DNA from: Rhizobium sp. BK313
Lineage (GTDB): Bacteria > Pseudomonadota > Alphaproteobacteria > Rhizobiales > Rhizobiaceae
Direction of reading: 5' to 3'
DNA: 64,000 nt
Assembly (NCBI RefSeq): GCF_014193655.1
Contig: NZ_JACHZQ010000005.1
Span: 576,485-640,484, forward strand
Below are positions 50,664 through 60,565 of this stretch, piece after piece. The notes under the pieces were generated by a model, which had not been told where the DNA came from, searched no databases, and saw only the letters and a program-made list of their open reading frames with translations. Position numbers and translations under genes: made by a program. How positions within the stretch are numbered: the stretch's first letter is position 1; each line of letters begins with the position of its first letter.

Positions 50664-53600
50664 ATGGCATCCAGGACCAATCCGAAGCGGGAAAAACAGA
50701 TCGAAGCGGCGCGCAAGATCGCCGCCGCGACCGGCGAGACGCATCTCGATCCGGAGATCCTGTTCGGCCGGGCGAGCAATGACGATATGGAGCGCTACAG
50801 CCCGGAAATGCTCGCCCTTGCCGCGGTACATGCGGCCAGGGAACTGGCGGCCTGGAGCGGTGCCTCTCCCCGCGTCAATATCGAGCAGGTTGCCAACATC
50901 GACCCCGAGGGCATGCCTGTCTCGATCCTGTCGATCACCGACCACAACATGCCCTTCCTCTACGAATCGGCCATGGGCGAGGTGACGAGCAGCTACCGCG
51001 ACCTTTACATGGCCGTGCATCCGATCCTCGTGATCGAAGACGGCAAGCAACCCACGCTTTATTCCGCCGATCAACCGAGCGATCCCGCTCACCGTGTCAG
51101 CCACATCCAACTGCATCTGTCGCCCCTGACGGGTGCGCAGGCAACGGACCTGATCAAACGCGTGCTAACCGTGCTTGATCAGACACATCTGACCGTTTCC
51201 GATTGGAAGTCGATGCTGGCGCGGCTGGATACCGTGATATTGGAGCTTTCCACCTATGAGGCCGGCGGCCGCCGCAAGGCGGATCGTGACGAGGCGCTGG
51301 CCTTCCTCGCCTGGCTGCGCGACGGAAATTTCACCTTCCTCGGCATGCGCGAATATGTCTATTCCGGCAAGGGCGCCGACGCCAAGGTGGAGCGTGACCG
51401 CGGCGCCGGCCTCGGCATCCTCTCCAATCCGGACGTCCTCGTCCTACGGCAGGGGAAGGACGCCGTCACCACCACACCGGAAATCCTGGCCTTCCTCGAT
51501 GGGCCGGATTTCCTGATCGTCACCAAGGCCAATGTCAAGTCGGTCGTCCACCGCCGCGCCTATATGGACTATGTCGGAGTCAAGCGTTTCGATGCCAACG
51601 GCAATGTCACCGGCGAACTGCGCATCGTCGGCCTCTATACTTCGACCGCATACACGAGTGCCGCAGCCGAGGTGCCGTTGCTGCGTTCCAAGGTGCAGAA
51701 GGTCAAGGACCACTTCGGCTTCGACCCGGCCAGCCATTCCGGACGCATGCTGGACAACACCTTGGAATCCTATCCGCGCGACGATCTCTTCCAGATCGAC
51801 ACGACACTGCTTGCAAGCTTTGCCGAACAGATCAACGACCTTGCCGACCGGCCCCGCGTGCGCGCACTGCCGCGCATCGATCATTTCGACCGTTTCGTCT
51901 CGGTCATCGTCTATGTTCCGCGCGAGGAATATGATTCCGTCGTCCGTGAGAAGATCGGCAACCATCTGAAGACCGTCTATGACGGCCGCGTTTCCGCCTA
52001 CTACCCGGCCTTCCCGGAAGGCGGCGTGGCGCGCGTGCATTTCATCATCGGCCGCAGCGCCGGCAAGACCCCGCACATTCCGCAGGCCAAGCTCGAAGAG
52101 GCGATCCGCGCCATCACCGCCCGCTGGGACGACCGCTTCGAAATGCTGGCCGGGCCGAAGGCACCGCATATCTCGGTCAGCCAGGCCTTCCAGGAGGCCT
52201 TTTCGCCGGAGGATGCCGTCGCCGACCTGCCCGATATCACGGCCACCACCGGTGCCGGACAGATCCGCATCGCCTTCTACATCCGCAAGGACGAAGCGGG
52301 TGATATCCTGTCGCTCAAGATCTTCCACGGCCAAGGCAATCTGGCGCTGTCGCGCCGCGTGCCGCTGCTCGAAAATCTCGGTTTCAATGTCTTGAGCGAG
52401 CGGACCTTCGATATCTATGTCACCGCCAAGGACAGCGCGACCGGTCATGTCGTTCTCCACGACATGGAGCTGGAAGCCCGCAGTGGCGTGACGATCGATC
52501 TCGCTCGGCATGGGGCAGCGCTGGAGGAAGCTTTCCTTGCCGCCTTCGGCGGCACGATCGACAATGACGGCTTCAACCGGCTGATCGTCTCGGCCGATCT
52601 TTCCGCCCGCGAAACTAACGTTTTGCGCGCCTACGCCCGTTATCTCCGCCAGGCCGGCATCGCCTATTCGCAGGATTACATCGCCGCGACGCTGGACAAA
52701 TATCCTCGCATCGCAGGCTCGATCTTCCGCCTGTTCCACGATACGCTCGACCCCAAGCTCAGCGACAAGAACCGCACGAAAAGGCTTTCCGAGCTGCATG
52801 CGACCATCGAAACCGAGCTCGCCGACGTTCCAAGCCTCGACGACGACCGGATTCTCCGCCGCTATGTCAATGCGGTCGATGCGACGCTGCGCACCAACTA
52901 TTTCCAGAGGAATCCGGACGGCACTCCGAAGGCCATGCTCGCATTCAAGCTCGACCCGAAACTGCTGGACGGTCTGCCGGAGCCGCGGCCTTTCCGCGAG
53001 ATCTTCGTCTATGGCGTCGAAGTCGAGGGCGTGCACCTGCGCTTCGGCAAGGTCGCCCGCGGCGGGCTGCGCTGGTCGGACCGCGCAGAGGACTATCGCA
53101 CCGAGGTGCTTGGCCTGGTGAAGGCACAGCAGGTGAAGAACGCCGTCATCGTGCCTGTCGGCGCCAAGGGCGGCTTCTATCCCAAGAAGCTGCCGATCGG
53201 CGGCAGCCGCGATGAGATTTTCAATACCGGCCGCGATGCCTACAAGACCTATATCCGCACGCTTCTATCGATCACCGACAACATCGCAGGCGCCGATATC
53301 ATCGCGCCGCCGGACACGGTGCGGCTGGATGGCGACGACCCCTATTTCGTCGTCGCCGCCGATAAGGGTACCGCTACTTTCTCCGACACCGCCAATTCCC
53401 TGGCGCAGGAAGCCGGCTTCTGGCTCGACGACGCCTTCGCCTCCGGCGGCTCGGCCGGCTACGACCACAAGAAGATGGGCATCACCGCCCGCGGCGCCTG
53501 GGAGACCGTCAAGCGTCACTTCCGTGAAATGGATATCGACATCCAGACGACGCCCTTCACCGTCGCCGGCGTTGGCGATATGTCTGGCGACGTCTTCGGC

Positions 53601-55454
53601 AACGGCATGCTGCTGTCGCCGAAAATCCGCCTGCTTGCTGCCTTCGATCACCGCGATATCTTCATCGATCCCGATCCGGACATGGAAACGACGCTCGCTG
53701 AGCGGCAGCGGCTGTTCAACCTTGCCCGCTCGAGCTGGCAGGATTTCGACAAGAGCATTCTGTCGAAAGGTGCGATGATCATCTCCCGTTCGGCGAAATC
53801 GGTAACGCTAACAGCTGAGGCCGCAGCCGCTATCGGTATCGAGAAGGCGGTGGCGACGCCCTTCGAGATCATGACGGCGATCCTGAAGAGCCCGGTGGAC
53901 CTGCTCTGGTTCGGCGGCATCGGTAGCTATGTGAAGGCACCGGCCGAAACGGATTCGGAAGTCGGTGACCGTGCCAACGATCCGATCCGCATCACGGCGG
54001 AAGAGGTTCGGGCCAAGGTAATCGGCGAGGGCGCCAATCTGGGCGTCACCCAGAAGGGCCGTATCGCCTATGGTCTCAGGGGCGGACGCTGCAATTCCGA
54101 CGCCATCGACAATTCGGCGGGGGTCAACACCTCGGACGTCGAGGTCAACATCAAGATCGCGCTTGCGTCCGCCATGTTCGATGGCCGCCTGACGCGCGCC
54201 AAGCGCGATACGCTGCTGGCGTCGATGACTGACGAAGTGGCGGTGCTTGTGCTGCGAAACAACTATCTGCAGTCGCTGGCGATCTCATTGACCGAACGCA
54301 AAGGCACCGGCAACGGCCTGGAACTCAGCCGCTTCATGAGCGTGCTGGAGGCGGCCAAGCAGCTCAACCGCAAGGTCGAGACGCTGCCGGACGACCAGAC
54401 CTTTGCCGAGCGCTACGCCAATGGCCGGCCGCTCAGTCGCGCCGAGATCGGCGTCCTGCTCTCCTACGCGAAGATCGTCCTCTTCGATGCCCTGGCGGCG
54501 AGCGGCTTGCCGGACGATCCCTATTTTGCCGCAACGCTCAACCGCTACTTCCCGGCGAAGATGCAGCGTTCCCATGCTGCCGATATCGCAGGCCATCGGC
54601 TACGTCGCGAAATCATCGCGACAGCGCTCGCAAACGAAGCGATCAACCGCGGCGGACCGGGCTTTGCCGTCAGCATGATGGATGCGACGGCGGCGTCTGC
54701 CGCCGAAGTGGTCAAAGCTGCCGTGCTCGCCCGCGACGGCTTCGATCTCGACCGGCTCTGGAACGAAACGGATGCACTGGACGGCAAGGTCGGCGGCCAG
54801 ACACAGAACCGCGTCTATGCAGAAATCACCGAGGTCTACACGGCTCTCACGCGTCTGTTGCTGAAAACCGGCGCGGCCAAGGGCGACATCGAGGAAACTG
54901 TTAGCCGGCTTCAGACGGCGTTGAAAAAACTACGCCCGGTCTTCCTCAGCCATATCCCGGCGGATTTTACGGCCGAGATCGCAGCCCGACAGGCAGACTA
55001 CCAGGCCGCCGGTCTCCCGGAAAAGCTCGCCTCCGAGATCGCGACGATCTATGCGCTTGTCCTCGTGCCGGAGATCATGCAGATCGCCGAACGCACCGGC
55101 GATACGCTCAACCGTGCCGCCGAAAGCTATTTCACCGTGTCGCAGACTTTCCGCGTCGGTCGCCTGTTGCTTGCCGGCAACCGCATCGTCACCGGCGATC
55201 ACTATGAAAGCCTGGCGCTGGCGCGCAGCCTCGACCAGATCGCCGGCGCCCGCCGCGATATCGTCATCTCGGCGCTGAGCAATCATCCCAAGGACAAACA
55301 ACCGATCCTGGCATGGCACGCCGAGGACCGCATCCGCATCAACCGCATTGCCGAAGAGCTTGCAGGCCTCAGCGAAAGCGGCGATCCGAACCTTGCCCGA
55401 ATCACTGTCGCCGCCGGCCTCCTGACCGACCTTGCGCACGACCGGGCGAGATGA
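50664..55454 (+). CDS. gdhZ: NAD-specific glutamate dehydrogenase, large (L_180) type
   Basis: 1,596 residues, the usual size of the 180-kDa class. The long N-terminal region holds ACT-like regulatory parts. The catalytic core includes KVARGGLRWSDRAEDYRTEV, QQVKNAVIVPVGAKGGFYPKK (catalytic Lys region), VVAADKGTATFSDTAN and GGSAGYDHKKMGITARGAWE. The nucleotide-binding part follows, with GDMSGDVFGNGMLL. It oxidises glutamate to oxoglutarate and ammonia, probably in amino-acid catabolism. GGGGAGGAA precedes ATG 50664. The frame is intact throughout. Confidence 0.95.
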   Translation: MASRTNPKREKQIEAARKIAAATGETHLDPEILFGRASNDDMERYSPEMLALAAVHAARELAAWSGASPRVNIEQVANIDPEGMPVSILSITDHNMPFLYESAMGEVTSSYRDLYMAVHPILVIEDGKQPTLYSADQPSDPAHRVSHIQLHLSPLTGAQATDLIKRVLTVLDQTHLTVSDWKSMLARLDTVILELSTYEAGGRRKADRDEALAFLAWLRDGNFTFLGMREYVYSGKGADAKVERDRGAGLGILSNPDVLVLRQGKDAVTTTPEILAFLDGPDFLIVTKANVKSVVHRRAYMDYVGVKRFDANGNVTGELRIVGLYTSTAYTSAAAEVPLLRSKVQKVKDHFGFDPASHSGRMLDNTLESYPRDDLFQIDTTLLASFAEQINDLADRPRVRALPRIDHFDRFVSVIVYVPREEYDSVVREKIGNHLKTVYDGRVSAYYPAFPEGGVARVHFIIGRSAGKTPHIPQAKLEEAIRAITARWDDRFEMLAGPKAPHISVSQAFQEAFSPEDAVADLPDITATTGAGQIRIAFYIRKDEAGDILSLKIFHGQGNLALSRRVPLLENLGFNVLSERTFDIYVTAKDSATGHVVLHDMELEARSGVTIDLARHGAALEEAFLAAFGGTIDNDGFNRLIVSADLSARETNVLRAYARYLRQAGIAYSQDYIAATLDKYPRIAGSIFRLFHDTLDPKLSDKNRTKRLSELHATIETELADVPSLDDDRILRRYVNAVDATLRTNYFQRNPDGTPKAMLAFKLDPKLLDGLPEPRPFREIFVYGVEVEGVHLRFGKVARGGLRWSDRAEDYRTEVLGLVKAQQVKNAVIVPVGAKGGFYPKKLPIGGSRDEIFNTGRDAYKTYIRTLLSITDNIAGADIIAPPDTVRLDGDDPYFVVAADKGTATFSDTANSLAQEAGFWLDDAFASGGSAGYDHKKMGITARGAWETVKRHFREMDIDIQTTPFTVAGVGDMSGDVFGNGMLLSPKIRLLAAFDHRDIFIDPDPDMETTLAERQRLFNLARSSWQDFDKSILSKGAMIISRSAKSVTLTAEAAAAIGIEKAVATPFEIMTAILKSPVDLLWFGGIGSYVKAPAETDSEVGDRANDPIRITAEEVRAKVIGEGANLGVTQKGRIAYGLRGGRCNSDAIDNSAGVNTSDVEVNIKIALASAMFDGRLTRAKRDTLLASMTDEVAVLVLRNNYLQSLAISLTERKGTGNGLELSRFMSVLEAAKQLNRKVETLPDDQTFAERYANGRPLSRAEIGVLLSYAKIVLFDALAASGLPDDPYFAATLNRYFPAKMQRSHAADIAGHRLRREIIATALANEAINRGGPGFAVSMMDATAASAAEVVKAAVLARDGFDLDRLWNETDALDGKVGGQTQNRVYAEITEVYTALTRLLLKTGAAKGDIEETVSRLQTALKKLRPVFLSHIPADFTAEIAARQADYQAAGLPEKLASEIATIYALVLVPEIMQIAERTGDTLNRAAESYFTVSQTFRVGRLLLAGNRIVTGDHYESLALARSLDQIAGARRDIVISALSNHPKDKQPILAWHAEDRIRINRIAEELAGLSESGDPNLARITVAAGLLTDLAHDRAR

Positions 55455-55467
55455 GACAGTCCGCCCG

Positions 55468-55577
55468 GTGCAATAGAGCAATTCCAGGAAAAGTGCGAAG
55501 CGGTTTTCCGTCCGGAATGCGTAAAAACAAAGGGATAGAGCGGGAAAGCGATTCCGTGAAACGCTGAACCGCTCTAG
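55468..55577. repeat. Rhizobial intergenic mosaic repeat (RIME-like)
   Basis: AGAGCAATTCCAGGAAAAGTG, then GAAGCGGTTTTCCGTCCGGA, then AGCGATTCCGTGAAACGCTG and CCGCTCTAG. The ends (TAGAGC and GCTCTA) are inverted. This is the pattern of a repeat found many times between genes in Rhizobium genomes. It fills most of the 150-bp spacer after NAD-GDH. Confidence 0.75.
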
Positions 55578-55607
55578 ACGCGCTGGGGAATCAGGGGCAG
55601 GAATTTG

Positions 55608-56993
55608 GTGGCCACAGAGATAACGGACGATGCGCCGGCAAAAGTGCCGGCGCGGGGCATTTGGGGATGGATGTTCTTTGACTGGGCTGCACAGCCATTC
55701 TTCACCGTCGTTACCACCTTCATCTTCGGTCCCTATTTCGTCGCGCGGCTGACGGCGGATCCGGTCTCGGCGCAGACGACCTGGAGCAATATGGCGACGA
55801 TTTCGTCGGTCATTATCGCCGTATTGTCGCCAGTGCTCGGCTCGATCGCCGATCAATCCGGCGCACGCAAACCCTGGATCGCCTTTTTCGCTGTCATCAA
55901 GATCGCCAGCCTTTTCTGCCTTTGGGGAGCCGCACCCGGCTCGCCGGTGATCTATCCCGTCATCTTCATGATCCTTGCCTCGATCTCGGCGGAGTTTTCG
56001 ATCGTCTTCAACGATTCGATGATGCCGCGGCTCGTCGGCAAGGACGATATCGGCCGGTTGTCGAATGCTGCCTGGGGGCTGGGCTATCTCGGCGGCATGA
56101 TCGTGCTGATTTTCGTCGTCGGCTTCCTTGCCGCCAACCCCGCCACCGGCAAGACGCTTCTCGGATTGCCAGCGCTCTTCGGCCTCGATCCGCATACGGG
56201 CGAGGATGCGCGCATCACCGGCCCGATCGCCGCCGTCTGGTACTTCCTGTTTATCCTGCCGATGTTCTTCTTCACACCCGACGCCGCGCGCGGCCTGCCG
56301 CTCGGGGCCGCCGTCCGCTCCGGCCTCGACGAACTCAGGGCGACGCTTGGCGAGTTGAAGCGCCGTCGCGGCATCGCGCATTTCTTGATCGCGCGCATGA
56401 TCTACCAGGACGGCGTCAACGGCGTGCTAATCCTCGGGGGCACTTTTGCTGCGGGCATGTTCCACTGGGCGACGATCGAAATCGGAATTTACGGCATCAT
56501 TCTCAATGTCATCGCCATTTTCGGCTGTTTCCTGGCCGGCTATCTCGACCGCTGGCTCGGCTCCAAGGTCATGGTGATCATCAGCCTGTCGATGCTGGTG
56601 GTAGCGACGTTCGGCATCATTTCCACCGGGCCAGGCTTCACGCTCTTCGGCCTCGTACCGCTCTCGACCGTCGATTCCGGCGGCCTGTTCGGCACCGCGG
56701 CGGAGAAGGCCTATATCGCCTACGGCCTGCTGGTCGGCCTCGCCTTCGGCCCCGTGCAGGCCTCCTCGCGCTCCTATCTCGCCCGCAGCGTCAGCCTTGC
56801 GGAGGCGGGCCGCTATTTCGGCATCTACGCACTCTCCGGCCGCGCCACCAGCTTCATGGCGACGTTGTTCTTCTCGCTGATGACCTATTGGAGCGGCTCC
56901 GCCCGCCTCGGCATGGCAACGCTGATCGTCTTTCTCGCCGGCGGGCTTCTGCTCCTGCTGCCGACGCCCTATCCTGCCGACAGAGCAAAATAG
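55608..56993 (+). CDS. MFS transporter, UMF1 type
   Basis: 461 residues from GTG 55608, after AGGGGCAGG; the neighbouring TTG 55605 is equally possible. It has about 12 membrane segments. FFDWAAQPFFTVVTTFIFGPYF and FNDSMMPRLVGKDDIGRLS match the UMF1/Atg22-like MFS group (NAxLP-like motif region). Substrate unknown; some members export amino acids. Convergent with purH. Confidence 0.88.
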   Translation: MATEITDDAPAKVPARGIWGWMFFDWAAQPFFTVVTTFIFGPYFVARLTADPVSAQTTWSNMATISSVIIAVLSPVLGSIADQSGARKPWIAFFAVIKIASLFCLWGAAPGSPVIYPVIFMILASISAEFSIVFNDSMMPRLVGKDDIGRLSNAAWGLGYLGGMIVLIFVVGFLAANPATGKTLLGLPALFGLDPHTGEDARITGPIAAVWYFLFILPMFFFTPDAARGLPLGAAVRSGLDELRATLGELKRRRGIAHFLIARMIYQDGVNGVLILGGTFAAGMFHWATIEIGIYGIILNVIAIFGCFLAGYLDRWLGSKVMVIISLSMLVVATFGIISTGPGFTLFGLVPLSTVDSGGLFGTAAEKAYIAYGLLVGLAFGPVQASSRSYLARSVSLAEAGRYFGIYALSGRATSFMATLFFSLMTYWSGSARLGMATLIVFLAGGLLLLLPTPYPADRAK

Positions 56994-57003
56994 GACAAAG
57001 AAA

Positions 57004-57032
57004 ATCCCGGCCCAGCGGATGCTGGACCGGGA
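57004..57032. terminator. Bidirectional terminator between MFS gene and purH
   Basis: TCCCGGCCCAGC, loop, GCTGGACCGGGA, with one mismatch. Flanked by AAAA on the left, which gives a T-run to purH transcripts. Confidence 0.85.
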
Positions 57033-57059
57033 TATCCATTCTCAAATTCGGTATATGTC

Positions 57060-58676
57060 CTAGTGACGGAAGTGCCGGATGCCCGTGAAGACCATCGCAA
57101 CATTGTGCTCGTTGGCGGCATCGATGACTTCCTGGTCACGCATCGAACCGCCCGGCTGAATGACGGCCGTAGCACCAGCGGCAATCGCGGATAGCAGGCC
57201 GTCCGCAAAGGGCAGGAAGGCTTCGGAGGCGACCGCGGAGCCCCGCGTCAGCGGCTCGGCAAGCCCCATGGCCTTCGCGGCTTCCTCAGCCTTGATGGCG
57301 GCAATTCGGGCCGAATCAACACGGCTCATCTGGCCGGCGCCGATACCGGCTGTCTGCCCGTCCTTGGCGTAAACGACGGCATTCGACTTCACGTGCTTGG
57401 CGACGCGGAAGGCGAACTTCATGTCTTCCAGCTCCTGCCCCGTCGGCGCACGCTTGGTGACAACCTTCAGCTCCATATCTTCGACCAACGCATTGTCGCG
57501 ATTCTGGACGAGCAGACCGCCGGAGACGGTCTTCGCGGTCAGACCGGATGCGCGCGGGTCGGGCAGGGCGCCGACCGAAAGAAGACGAAGGTTCGGCTTG
57601 CGAGCAATAATCGCCTTGGCTTCCTCGGTCACCTCGGGCGCGATGATAACCTCGGTGAAGAGCTTGACGATCTCTTCTGCCGTCGCCGCGTCAAGAATGC
57701 TGTTCAGCGCGATGATGCCGCCGAAGGCCGACACCGAGTCGCAGGCCAGCGCCCGTTTGTAGGCCTCGACCAGGCTTGGGCCGGTAGCAACGCCGCAGGG
57801 ATTGGCATGCTTGATGATCGCGCAAGCCGGACCCTTTTCCGGCAGGAACTCGGCAACGAGTTCATAGGCCGCGTCGGTATCATTGATATTGTTGTAGGAA
57901 AGCTGCTTGCCCTGCAGCAGGGTCGCGGTGGAAACGCCGGGGCGGTTTTCGCCGGTGACGTAGAATGCCGCCTTCTGGTGCGGGTTCTCGCCGTAGCGCA
58001 TCTCCTCGCGCAGCACGCCACCGATGACGCGGTGGCGCGGCGTGGCGATATCGAGCGCTTCGGCAAACCAGTTGGAGATCATCGCGTCATAGGCTGCGGT
58101 GCGGGCAAAGGCTTTGGCGGCCATGCGCTTTCGGAAGTCGTAGCTCGTCTGGCCCGCATCGGCGGAAAGCTGCGCCAGTAGCTCGGCATAATCAGAGGGA
58201 TCGGTGAGCGTCGTCACATAGGCGTGGTTCTTGGCCGAAGCGCGGATCATCGCCGGGCCGCCGATATCGATATTCTCCACAGTCGTCGGATAATCGCCGC
58301 CGGCCTTGCGAACATCTTCGAAGGGATAGAGATTGATGACGGCAAGATCGATGCCTTCGATCCCATGCTCCTTCATGGCAGCCTGATGCTCGGCGTCATC
58401 GCGGATGGCGAGCAGGCCGCCATGTACCTTCGGATGCAGCGTCTTGACGCGGCCGTCCATGATCTCCGGAAATTCCGTGACCTCCGAGACGTCCGTAACG
58501 GCAAGACCGGCCGCGGCAATCGCCTTGTGCGTGCCGCCGGTCGACAGCAGCCGCACACCCTGTTCGCTGAGCGCGCGCGCCAACTCGACGATGCCGGTCT
58601 TGTCGAAGACCGACAGAAGCGCGGTTTTCACCTTCACCTTGTCGGGAGCAGGGATTTTCTTGGAAACGACGGCCAT
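57060..58676 (-). CDS. purH: Bifunctional AICAR formyltransferase / IMP cyclohydrolase
   Basis: 538 residues. N-terminal MGS-like IMP cyclohydrolase (ALLSVFDKTGIVELARAL, LLSTGGTHKAIAAAG, GGLLAIRDD) and C-terminal formyltransferase with the Lys-His-Ala-Asn-Pro-Cys-Gly motif (IIKHANPCGVATG) and QPGGSMRDQEVIDAA. It does the last two steps of IMP synthesis. The heparinase-type gene lies 92 bp upstream on the same strand. Confidence 0.97.
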   Translation of the reverse strand: MAVVSKKIPAPDKVKVKTALLSVFDKTGIVELARALSEQGVRLLSTGGTHKAIAAAGLAVTDVSEVTEFPEIMDGRVKTLHPKVHGGLLAIRDDAEHQAAMKEHGIEGIDLAVINLYPFEDVRKAGGDYPTTVENIDIGGPAMIRASAKNHAYVTTLTDPSDYAELLAQLSADAGQTSYDFRKRMAAKAFARTAAYDAMISNWFAEALDIATPRHRVIGGVLREEMRYGENPHQKAAFYVTGENRPGVSTATLLQGKQLSYNNINDTDAAYELVAEFLPEKGPACAIIKHANPCGVATGPSLVEAYKRALACDSVSAFGGIIALNSILDAATAEEIVKLFTEVIIAPEVTEEAKAIIARKPNLRLLSVGALPDPRASGLTAKTVSGGLLVQNRDNALVEDMELKVVTKRAPTGQELEDMKFAFRVAKHVKSNAVVYAKDGQTAGIGAGQMSRVDSARIAAIKAEEAAKAMGLAEPLTRGSAVASEAFLPFADGLLSAIAAGATAVIQPGGSMRDQEVIDAANEHNVAMVFTGIRHFRH

Positions 58677-58768
58677 GGGCTTTCTCCGAGATCTAGTGCG
58701 AGGAGATGTCCGGCGAAAAGAGCGCGGGACGATAATGCCGCCCCGTTAGCATAGCTGGCGCTGTTAGC

Positions 58769-60427
58769 CTATGGCCGATAGGACAAAAACCATCGGATTT
58801 CCGGCTTTTCGGTGATCGGGAAAACGATCTCGAGCTGGTCCGAAGAGCGCATGCCGGAAGCATCGGCAAAAAAGATATCCTCAGCCACCAACACCTCGTT
58901 GCCCGGCGAGGAGAATACCCAGGTCTCCCCATCCGGCGCGATCAGCAAGGCCGAGTCAGTTTCGGTCTGCAGCAGGCTGATGGAGGGGTGGATGTGAAAC
59001 CGCGCGGAGGCCAGGCCATCGCTTTTCAGCAGTGATTTCTTGCCCTCCGGCACGAAAAAACGGTCGCGGCCGGCAAGAATGGTGCCGGTGGCATTCAGGC
59101 TCAACTCGCGCTCATGGGCATAGCCAAAGGTCGAGAGATAGCCGTCATGAACCGCCCGGACATAATCGCGACCATCTTCAGTTTCCGCGCGCTCGACGAT
59201 GACCTTCTTCACGCCGCTGACCATCACCGGGCCGAGGGTTTTCGACTTGGAAAACAGGCTCGAAGAAGTATCGTCAAGCGTCACGGTCGAATGCGCCGCC
59301 GTAGCGCGGGCCGCCTGGACGTAGCGATCACCGGCAAAATTCGGCGAGCCGGAATTGACGATGAAGCGGGATTTTCCCGAGGACATTTCGAAAGACAGAC
59401 AGCCGGCATGCGCCGTACGGCTAAGATCTGCGGAAGAGGGCCCTCCGGTATCGACGATGACCACGGCGCGTCCGGCGGCCAGCCGATGGTACTTGGTATG
59501 CGGCAGCGCCTTGAACACCTGGCCAGCTGTTTCGTCATAACGCAGCACCGACATCAGCTCGTTGGCGAGCGTCGACGTCGCTCCGTTGAACAGCGCCAGA
59601 TCGCCATCCTGATGCCGGAAGAAGCGCAGCGCCGGGTACATGCGGTCGATACCGGGGATCAGCCGGGCCGGTGCGTCATGGCCAAGATTGACGTAGGTTT
59701 GGCGCAGCGGCAGCAGATCGAGCAGCAGCTCTAGCGCCACGCGCGGATTGCGCGAGATATGCCCGCCATCGGGAAGAATCTGCCGGTCGATTTCCCTATC
59801 GAGCGCCTGGCCGGCACGCTTCAGCGTCGAGGCACCGTTCGGCATGGCGACCGAGGACAGGGCGAGCGCGATCCGTACCCGGAACCGCGTCTCACCGTCC
59901 CGTGTCGTTGCCGCTACCCGACGGAGATAACGAACATGGAAGACCAGCATGCGCATGAAACGACGATAAAAGCCGCCATCCGTACCCTGCAGAACCACGG
60001 GCGAATGCGACAGCCAGGCTATCAGCCGCTGGGCGGCTGTATCAGGCGCCCAAGCTACGCCCTTGAGCCGGTATCCATGGACGGCCATCCAGTCGTTGAG
60101 TATGGATCGCGCCATGGCCGCGGCCTGATCGCTTTTTTCCGCCCGCAAATGCCGCAGCCAGCGGAAACTGTGCAGACGCGCGGCAAAGACCTGCGACGGC
60201 AGCTCCAACGCGAAGGGTGATTTCCCCTCCGTTTCCAGCACCCGGCCGGCCAACAGGATGCGGCCGTTCAAAAGCTCTTCAACGAAAAACGGATCGATGC
60301 TGCGCAGGTCCGTCGGAGCCACAATTAACCGCTCCGGCACACGCATCGTGTGGCGGGTAAGACGCAATCGCGCCAACGCCGCGCGGCGCGACATTCGCCG
60401 CCATGCTTCCCGCATGTGTAAACTCAC
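58769..60427 (-). CDS. Heparinase II/III family protein
   Basis: 552 residues from GTG 60427; ATG 60415 (MREAWRRM) is an alternative start. N-terminal alpha-toroid (to ~300) and C-terminal beta-sandwich typical of heparinase II/III proteins. Motifs: PDGGHISRNPRVALELLLDL, HKTYHRL-like LPHTKYHRLAAGRAVVIVD and ATAAHSTVTLDDTSSS. Members are polysaccharide lyases, but the substrate in rhizobia is not known. No signal peptide is obvious. Its place between rsmB and purH is conserved in Rhizobiales. Confidence 0.88.
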   Translation of the reverse strand: MSLHMREAWRRMSRRAALARLRLTRHTMRVPERLIVAPTDLRSIDPFFVEELLNGRILLAGRVLETEGKSPFALELPSQVFAARLHSFRWLRHLRAEKSDQAAAMARSILNDWMAVHGYRLKGVAWAPDTAAQRLIAWLSHSPVVLQGTDGGFYRRFMRMLVFHVRYLRRVAATTRDGETRFRVRIALALSSVAMPNGASTLKRAGQALDREIDRQILPDGGHISRNPRVALELLLDLLPLRQTYVNLGHDAPARLIPGIDRMYPALRFFRHQDGDLALFNGATSTLANELMSVLRYDETAGQVFKALPHTKYHRLAAGRAVVIVDTGGPSSADLSRTAHAGCLSFEMSSGKSRFIVNSGSPNFAGDRYVQAARATAAHSTVTLDDTSSSLFSKSKTLGPVMVSGVKKVIVERAETEDGRDYVRAVHDGYLSTFGYAHERELSLNATGTILAGRDRFFVPEGKKSLLKSDGLASARFHIHPSISLLQTETDSALLIAPDGETWVFSSPGNEVLVAEDIFFADASGMRSSDQLEIVFPITEKPEIRWFLSYRP

Positions 60428-60537
60428 CGAACCCTGCCGGAAAACTGCATATTTGCTTATGCTTACTCTCTATCTCTGTGGTTAAGAAGAGGTTAGGAAT
60501 ATGCCAAATAGGGGCATTGTGCCCTATTTTTGGTCAA

Positions 60538-60557
60538 CTCGAGCGTAAACGCTCGAG
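60538..60557 (-). terminator. Hairpin downstream of rsmB
   Basis: CTCGAGCGT-AA-ACGCTCGAG, a perfect 9-bp stem nine bases after the rsmB stop. No T-run follows at once, so it may be a terminator or an RNA-stabilising hairpin. A second small hairpin, GGGCA-TTG-TGCCC, lies at 60,512-60,524. Confidence 0.6.
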
Positions 60558-60565
60558 GCTCGCCA

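Noticed and set aside
51444..53036. 530-codon minus-strand frame inside the NAD-GDH gene
   Set aside because: Antisense shadow: no motif or plausible start, whereas the GDH frame is intact and conserved.
54930..56381. 483-codon minus-strand frame across the GDH 3' end, repeat and MFS start
   Set aside because: It spans two plus-strand genes and an intergenic repeat; the translation is low-complexity and charged, without a family.
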